Shown piece after piece: positions 59,441 to 64,000 of a stretch of DNA of 64,000 nt; position 1 is the stretch's first letter, and every line of letters starts with the position of its first letter. Both the position numbers and the translations under genes were made by a program. This stretch comes from Aurantimonas coralicida DSM 14790 (GTDB lineage: Bacteria > Pseudomonadota > Alphaproteobacteria > Rhizobiales > Rhizobiaceae), in the NCBI RefSeq assembly GCF_000421645.1, contig NZ_ATXK01000005.1, positions 186,001 through 250,000 on the forward strand, read 5' to 3'. The notes beneath the pieces are model-generated. The model was not told the origin of the DNA and ran no database searches. It was given only the letters and a program-made list of their open reading frames with translations.

Positions 59441-60796
59441 ATGAGCCTGATGATGGGGCTGATCCTGCGGCTCTTCGGCGTCGCCTGCGTGTGCCTCGCC
59501 GGCGCGATCGTCTATGTCGTCGCCGATACCCAGGCGGCGATCCGGACCGAGCTGAAGGCCACCGAGACCCGCGTCGCCTTCCAGCTCGAGCGCATCTACA
59601 TGCTGGGCAGCGGCGGCGTGGAATCGACCCATATCGCGCGGCGCTCCATCGAGATCGTCTCGGTGATGACCCCCGGCACCTGCGTCGCCTTCACCGAGCG
59701 CGACGGCGGGACGCGTCGCTTGTGCTCGGGCTGGAACGCCTTCGGCTCGGTCGCGCCGGGCTGGTTTCGCGCCGCGCTGGCCGCAGGCTTCCGGCATCCG
59801 GCGGCGGTCGAACGCGAGGTGCGCATCTTCGGCGAGGACGGGCGGCGGCTGCGCACCAGCTTCGATCCGGTCGCCGCGGCCACGCGGATCTGGCAGCAGG
59901 TGCGGATCGCGGCGGCGCTTGCCCTGGCGCTGGCGGCCGCGATGATCGCCCTGTCGAGCCTTGCCATCGCCCATGCGCTGCTTCCCGTGCAGGCGATCGT
60001 CGACGGGCTGAAACGGCTGGAGATGGGCGACATCGGCAGCCGGCTGCCCTCCTTCCGCACCGCCGAGTTCCGCCGCCTCGCCATCGCCGTCAATCGCCTC
60101 GCCAGCCGGCTGGAACGCTCCACCGCCGAGCGCGCGGTCTTGATGCGCAAGCTGTTCGAAGTGCAGGAGGATGAGCGCCGCACGCTGGCCCGCGAACTGC
60201 ACGACGAGTTCGGCCAGTGCCTGACCGCCGCCGGCGCCATGGCTGCGTCGCTGGAGGCGGCCTCGCCGCAGGGGCGCGACGACATCGCCGAGGACGCCCG
60301 CGCGATCGGCCGCATGGTCAAGCGGATGATGGCGACGCTGCGCGGTGCCTTCGTCCGGCTGCGGCCGCCCGACCTCGACCAGCTCGGCCTCGAGCCGAGC
60401 CTGCGCACCATGCTGCATGGCTGGGAGGCGAGCCTTGGCGGGCGAACCCGCTTCGTTCTGGAAACCGAGGGCGACCTCACCGGCCTCGACGACGCGGCGG
60501 CGCTGAACCTCTACCGGATCGTGCAGGAATGCCTGACCAATGCCGCCCGGCACGGCTCGGCCCGGCGGATTGTCGTCCGCGTCGTCCGCGACAGCGCCGG
60601 CGGCGCGCCGGGCGTCGAGCTGACCGTCATGGACGATGGCGGCGGACGGCCCGAGGCGCTGGAGAGGGGCACCGGCTTCGGCATCGCCGGCATCCGCGAG
60701 CGCATCGCGGCGCTGGGCGGCACGCTCTCCATCGGCGAGGCACAGGGCGGCATCCGCGTGGCGGCGACCATCCCCACCGGGGCGCTGCGGCCATGA
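59441..60796 (+). CDS. NarL-type sensor histidine kinase (HisKA_3, HAMP)
   Basis: The 451-residue membrane kinase has an N-terminal helix (LILRLFGVACVCLAGAIVYVV), a periplasmic sensor loop of about 120 residues with two Cys (GTCVAF, RLCSGW), a second helix (IAAALALALAAAMIALSSLAI), a HAMP domain and a HisKA_3 block (RTLARELHDEFGQCLTAAG, phospho-acceptor His). The catalytic domain has NLYRIVQECLTNAARHGSA and GTGFGIAGIRERI. GGGGGAG precedes the ATG at 59441. It is coupled to a LuxR-type regulator (ATGA). The paired Cys suggest redox or ligand sensing (inference). Confidence 0.92.
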   Translation: MSLMMGLILRLFGVACVCLAGAIVYVVADTQAAIRTELKATETRVAFQLERIYMLGSGGVESTHIARRSIEIVSVMTPGTCVAFTERDGGTRRLCSGWNAFGSVAPGWFRAALAAGFRHPAAVEREVRIFGEDGRRLRTSFDPVAAATRIWQQVRIAAALALALAAAMIALSSLAIAHALLPVQAIVDGLKRLEMGDIGSRLPSFRTAEFRRLAIAVNRLASRLERSTAERAVLMRKLFEVQEDERRTLARELHDEFGQCLTAAGAMAASLEAASPQGRDDIAEDARAIGRMVKRMMATLRGAFVRLRPPDLDQLGLEPSLRTMLHGWEASLGGRTRFVLETEGDLTGLDDAAALNLYRIVQECLTNAARHGSARRIVVRVVRDSAGGAPGVELTVMDDGGGRPEALERGTGFGIAGIRERIAALGGTLSIGEAQGGIRVAATIPTGALRP

Positions 60797-61431
60797 GCGC
60801 CGCCCGGATCATGCTGGTCGACGACCATCCGATCGTGCGCGAGGGCTATCGCCGGCTGATCGAGCGGCGGCCGGGCTATGCGGTGGTCGCCGAAGCGGCG
60901 GATGCCGGCGAGGCCTATCGCCTCTACCGCGAGACGACGCCCGACATCGTGGTGATGGATCTGACCCTGCCGGGCCCCGGCGGGATCGAGGCGACGCGGC
61001 ATATCCGGCAATGGGACGGCGCCGCCCGCATCCTGATCTTCACCATGCACCAGGGCGCGGCCTTCGCGCTGAAGGCCTTCGAGGCCGGCGCGTCCGGCTA
61101 TGTGACGAAGAGCAGCGATCCGGCCGAACTGGTGCAGGCCATCGAGGCGATCCTCGCCGGCCGGCGGGCGATGAGCCCGGACATTGCCCAGGAGATCGCC
61201 GAGGAACGGGTCGAGGGCCGTGCGACGGCGATCGCCGATCTCAGCCCGCGCGAGACCGAGATCCTGCGCATGCTCGCCTCGGGCATGACCTCCGACGAGA
61301 TCGCCGCCGGGCTCTGCCTCAGCGTCAAGACGGTCCAGAACAACCACTACCAGATCAAGGCCAAGCTCGGCGCGCGCACCGACGCCCATCTGGTCTGGGT
61401 GGCGATCGAGGCCGGGCTGGTCCGCCGCTAG
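60793..61431 (+). CDS. NarL/LuxR-type response regulator
   Basis: The 212-residue regulator has a receiver domain with DDH near residue 10, the phospho-acceptor Asp in IVVMDLTLPGPGG and K in GYVTKSSD. The C-terminal LuxR HTH is LSPRETEILRMLASGMTSDEIAAGLCLSVKTVQNN in outline. It should be phosphorylated by the kinase just upstream, with which it shares an ATGA overlap. The targets are unknown; the divergent Bat operon and the convergent dha genes are the nearest candidates. Confidence 0.93.
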   Translation: MSAARIMLVDDHPIVREGYRRLIERRPGYAVVAEAADAGEAYRLYRETTPDIVVMDLTLPGPGGIEATRHIRQWDGAARILIFTMHQGAAFALKAFEAGASGYVTKSSDPAELVQAIEAILAGRRAMSPDIAQEIAEERVEGRATAIADLSPRETEILRMLASGMTSDEIAAGLCLSVKTVQNNHYQIKAKLGARTDAHLVWVAIEAGLVRR

Positions 61432-61461
61432 CGCAATACCCCGATCGCCGTAAAGCCGGGC

Positions 61462-62106
61462 TCAGCCGGTCAGCTGGGTCGCCATGACGCCGACGATGAG
61501 CGCCGTCGAGGCGGCGCCGGGATCGATATGGCCGAGCGAGCGGTCGCCGAGCCGGGCGGCGCGGCCCTTGGACGCCCGCATCGCCTTGGTCGCCTCGGCG
61601 CCCTCCTCGGCGGCCCGGGCGGCCGCCTGGAAGCACGCGGCCAGATCGTCGCCGCGCCCGGCCGCCTCGCCGATCGCCTCGGCGGCCGGCAGCCAGGCAT
61701 CGACCATGGTCTTGTCGCCCCGCTCGGCCTTGCCGCGATCCTGGATCCCCTTGGCCATGGCGCAGAACGCCTCGACCATGGCGTCGCGGTCGAGCTCGGG
61801 CTTGCCCTTGGCCGCCGCGCCGGCCCGCATGAAGGCCGTGGCATAGAGCGGCCCGGACGAGGCGCCGACGGCGTTGAGGAAGGTCTTGGCGGCGGTGTTG
61901 AAGACGACGGCCGGCTCGTTCTCGGCGGTGTCGAGCTGGCCCAGCGCCTCGCGGACGGCGGTGAAGCCGATCCCCATGGTGACGCCGTGGTCGGCGTCGC
62001 CGATGACGCCGTCCAGCTCCGACAGATGATCCTTGTGTTCCTCGATGGCATCGGCGATCGCGACGAACATCGCGACGAGATGCTGGGTGGTGATGGTCAT
62101 GGGCAT
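61462..62106 (-). CDS. dhaL: Dihydroxyacetone kinase subunit DhaL
   Basis: The 214-residue all-helical protein has the ADP/Mg-binding DGVIGDADHGVTMGIGF block with the three Asp of DhaL and NAVGASSGPLYATAFMRAG. It transfers phosphate from ATP/ADP to a ketose bound by DhaK. A second in-frame ATG two codons on (62100) is an equally possible start. It follows the DhaK gene by 33 bp on the same strand. No DhaM (PTS) subunit is visible, so the phosphate donor (ATP or PTS) cannot be read from the window. Confidence 0.9.
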   Translation of the reverse strand: MPMTITTQHLVAMFVAIADAIEEHKDHLSELDGVIGDADHGVTMGIGFTAVREALGQLDTAENEPAVVFNTAAKTFLNAVGASSGPLYATAFMRAGAAAKGKPELDRDAMVEAFCAMAKGIQDRGKAERGDKTMVDAWLPAAEAIGEAAGRGDDLAACFQAAARAAEEGAEATKAMRASKGRAARLGDRSLGHIDPGAASTALIVGVMATQLTG

Positions 62107-62139
62107 GGTCCGTATCGGGTTGGCGGGGTCCGGCGAGGC

Positions 62140-64000
62140 TTAGCCAGCACGGAACATCGCGCAATCGCAAGGATGGTCGAGGAGCTCGGTCAGCTCGTCG
62201 TCGAGCAGGATCAGCGTCACCGACATGCCGGCCATTTCAAGCGACGAGCAATAGGTGCCGACCCAGGTGGCGTGCACGTCGATGCCCTTGCGCTCGAGGC
62301 GCTCGTGCACCCGCCGGTTGATCACGTAGAGCTCCATCAGCGGCGTCGAGCCGAGCGAGTTGATCAGCACCGCGACCTTCGAGCCCTTCCTGGCCGGCAT
62401 CTCGGCGAAGATCCGCTCCAGCATGTCGTCGGTCACGTCGTCGGCGGTGCGCAGCGGCTCGCGCGTCACGCCCGGCTCGCCATGGATGCCCATGCCGATT
62501 TCCATCTCGTCCGGGCCGATCTCGAAATTGTGCCGCAGGGTCTGGGGCAGCGAGCACGGCGCCAGTGCCACGCCGACGGTGAAGGTGTGGTCGTTGGCCT
62601 TGCGGGCGACACGCTCGCACTCGTCCAGCGACCACATGTGATCGGCGGCCGCACCGGCGATCTTGAAGATGAAGAAATTGCCGGCGACGCCGCGGCGCTT
62701 CTCCTTCTGGTCGAGCGGCGCCGAGGCGACGTCGTCGGTGGAGAGCACCGTGCGGACCTCGATGTCCTCCATCGCCGCCATCTCGGCCGCCATGTCGAAA
62801 TTCATCACGTCGCCGGCGTAGTTGCCGTACATGTAGAGGACGCCGGCGCCGCCATCGACGGCCTTGGTGCATTCCAGGATCGGGTCCGGCGGCGGCGAGG
62901 CGAAGACGTTGCCGATGGCGCAGGCATCGGCGATGCCCTTGCCGACGAAGCCGACGAAGGACGGCTCGTGGCCCGAGCCGCCGCCGATGACGATCGCCAC
63001 CTTGTCCTTGCGCGGGCCGTCGACGGCGATCACCGAGCGCGGGCTGTGTTCGAGCTGGCGCACATGGTTGGGATGCGCCTTCACGATCCCGTCCAGCATC
63101 TCCTCGATGATGTTCTTCGGGTCGTTGATGAGCTTCTTGGTCTTCACTGGATTGCCTCCCTGTAGCTGTGTGCGTCTGGTTCCTCGCAGGGCGCCGAGCG
63201 ACTCGGGCACCCCCTCCGCCTGCAGAATGCTGTGCGCCGTGGCCGCGTCGGTGATCAGGATGTTCGCATAGCCCCCGCGCAAAGCCGCCAGGATCGCCGG
63301 CACCTTGCGCGCCCCGCCGGCCACCGCGATGCGCACCTTGATCGCGCTGATCTCCTCCAGCGTCAGCCCGATGGTGCGCGCATCCAGCGGCGCGCGCACC
63401 GGCACGCCGCGATCGTCGATGAAGCGGCCGGCAACGACCGCCGTCGCCCGGTGAAAGGCCGGATGCGCCAGCTCCTCCTGGCGCACCAGCCCGCTGGCGT
63501 GGATCGTGCTGTCGGGCCTAGTCGAGCAGATGCCGAAGACCACCTTGTCGGCCCGGCGCGCCATGTCGAACTGCTCGCGCAGCTGCGGCTCGTCCATCAG
63601 CACGTCGCGGACCGCGGCGCTGGAGACGACGGCCGGCGCGGTGATGTTGATCGAGCGCGCGCCGAGCGCCGTCGCCAGTTGCGAGGCGCAGAGTTCGGGG
63701 GTGAAATCCACCGGCGCCGAGGTGCCGCCGGTGAGCTGGATCACCGACAGGTCCGGAACCCGGCCCGGCCCCATGCGCCGCGCCAGCGCGATCATCGTGC
63801 GGCCCCAGGCGATGCCCAGCGTGTCGCCGGGGCGGATCAGCCGCTGCAGCACCCGCGCGCCGGTCTCGCCCAGCCGCTCGTCGAGGCCCTGGTCGGTCTC
63901 GGCGCTGGGAATGACGATGCAGTCGCTGAGATTGAAGCGGTCCTTCATCGCCTGGGCGATCATCAGCTCGCTGAGCCGCGACGTCTCCATCGACAGGGTG
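62140..64000 (-). CDS. dhaK: Fused SorC-type sugar-binding regulator and dihydroxyacetone kinase subunit DhaK (partial)
   Basis: One open frame of more than 619 codons runs off the right edge, so the regulator's HTH is not seen. The first part is a SorC/DeoR-type sugar-binding domain (LARRMGPGRVPDLSVIQLTGG, VVAGRFIDDRGVPV, YANILITDAATAHSIL). It continues without a stop into DhaK (VKTKKLINDPKNIIEEMLDGIV, VIGGGSGHEPSFVGFVGKG, GMGIHGEPGVTRE with the substrate-binding His). An internal GTG with GGGAGG upstream could start a free DhaK of 335 residues. Fusions of this type are known as bifunctional regulator/DhaK proteins. The ketose substrate may be dihydroxyacetone or a related tetrulose. Confidence 0.88.
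   Translation of the reverse strand, partial: TLSMETSRLSELMIAQAMKDRFNLSDCIVIPSAETDQGLDERLGETGARVLQRLIRPGDTLGIAWGRTMIALARRMGPGRVPDLSVIQLTGGTSAPVDFTPELCASQLATALGARSINITAPAVVSSAAVRDVLMDEPQLREQFDMARRADKVVFGICSTRPDSTIHASGLVRQEELAHPAFHRATAVVAGRFIDDRGVPVRAPLDARTIGLTLEEISAIKVRIAVAGGARKVPAILAALRGGYANILITDAATAHSILQAEGVPESLGALRGTRRTQLQGGNPVKTKKLINDPKNIIEEMLDGIVKAHPNHVRQLEHSPRSVIAVDGPRKDKVAIVIGGGSGHEPSFVGFVGKGIADACAIGNVFASPPPDPILECTKAVDGGAGVLYMYGNYAGDVMNFDMAAEMAAMEDIEVRTVLSTDDVASAPLDQKEKRRGVAGNFFIFKIAGAAADHMWSLDECERVARKANDHTFTVGVALAPCSLPQTLRHNFEIGPDEMEIGMGIHGEPGVTREPLRTADDVTDDMLERIFAEMPARKGSKVAVLINSLGSTPLMELYVINRRVHERLERKGIDVHATWVGTYCSSLEMAGMSVTLILLDDELTELLDHPCDCAMFRAG
63145..63163 (-). promoter_or_regulatory. 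Internal ribosome-binding site and GTG start for DhaK
   Basis: On the minus strand GGGAGG lies 7 bases before a GTG at 63147-63145, exactly where unfused DhaK proteins begin (KTKKLINDP). It suggests that free DhaK is made in addition to, or instead of, the regulator-DhaK fusion. Confidence 0.6.

Overview
This window is GC-rich DNA that is almost entirely coding, with genes packed tightly and joined by many ATGA and TGATG overlaps. Gene content suggests a chromosomal segment of an alphaproteobacterium, probably Hyphomicrobiales: a Cox-type molybdenum hydroxylase with maturation factors, Liv-type ABC importers, a Bat/MoxR locus, a BcsB-like polysaccharide locus and a SorC-DhaK fusion. No rRNA, complete tRNA or CRISPR array was seen.

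Region by region (1): 1-3957 is the right end of an integrated element. It carries a truncated HNH nuclease gene, an AbiE-type toxin-antitoxin pair behind a perfect palindromic operator, and a P4-type tyrosine integrase. It ends at a 47-bp copy of the 3' half of tRNA-Arg(CCG). The intact tRNA should lie left of the window. (2) 3958-5400 holds small host genes (DUF488, DUF2945, orphans). (3) 5550-8893 is a LysR regulator divergent from a GST and a PNPOx/ferredoxin-reductase fusion. (4) 8926-33514 is one minus-strand catabolic and transport region. A Liv-type binding protein, a metal-site-deficient Fe-ADH homologue and an aldehyde dehydrogenase come first, then an AraC regulator. After that runs a nearly gapless 18-kb, 16-gene run: LivH, LivM, LivG, a LivF/Tm-1-like fusion, a PEP-hydrolase-family protein, a giant flotillin, two SRPBCC proteins, a xanthine-dehydrogenase-family enzyme with a split large subunit, CoxD/CoxE-like maturation proteins, an amidohydrolase and an MBL lactonase. 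A separate SMP-30/isochorismatase fusion follows.

(5) 34448-43181 is a polysaccharide locus: an Hpt protein, a BcsB-like protein, a GT2 synthase with an MshEN-like N-terminus, a multi-pass membrane protein, a response regulator with a dead GGDEF domain and an outer-membrane barrel, facing a secreted glycosidase-like protein. (6) 43574-49077 has a DUF2189 membrane protein, a class III cyclase and a run of small exported or membrane proteins of mostly unknown function. (7) 49228-53035 holds an AraC regulator translationally coupled to an MFS transporter, and a SAM-methyltransferase-like protein. (8) 53126-59244 is a complete MoxR-DUF58-DUF4381-BatA-BatB-TPR-BatD operon. (9) 59441-61431 is a NarL-type two-component pair. 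(10) 61462-64000 is dhaL plus a SorC-type regulator fused in frame to DhaK, cut by the window end.

The most unusual items are the flotillin with 51 consecutive 11-residue (hendecad) repeats and the catabolic operon around it, the large molybdopterin subunit split by a Pro-rich tail, and the AbiE operator that abuts the antitoxin start codon.
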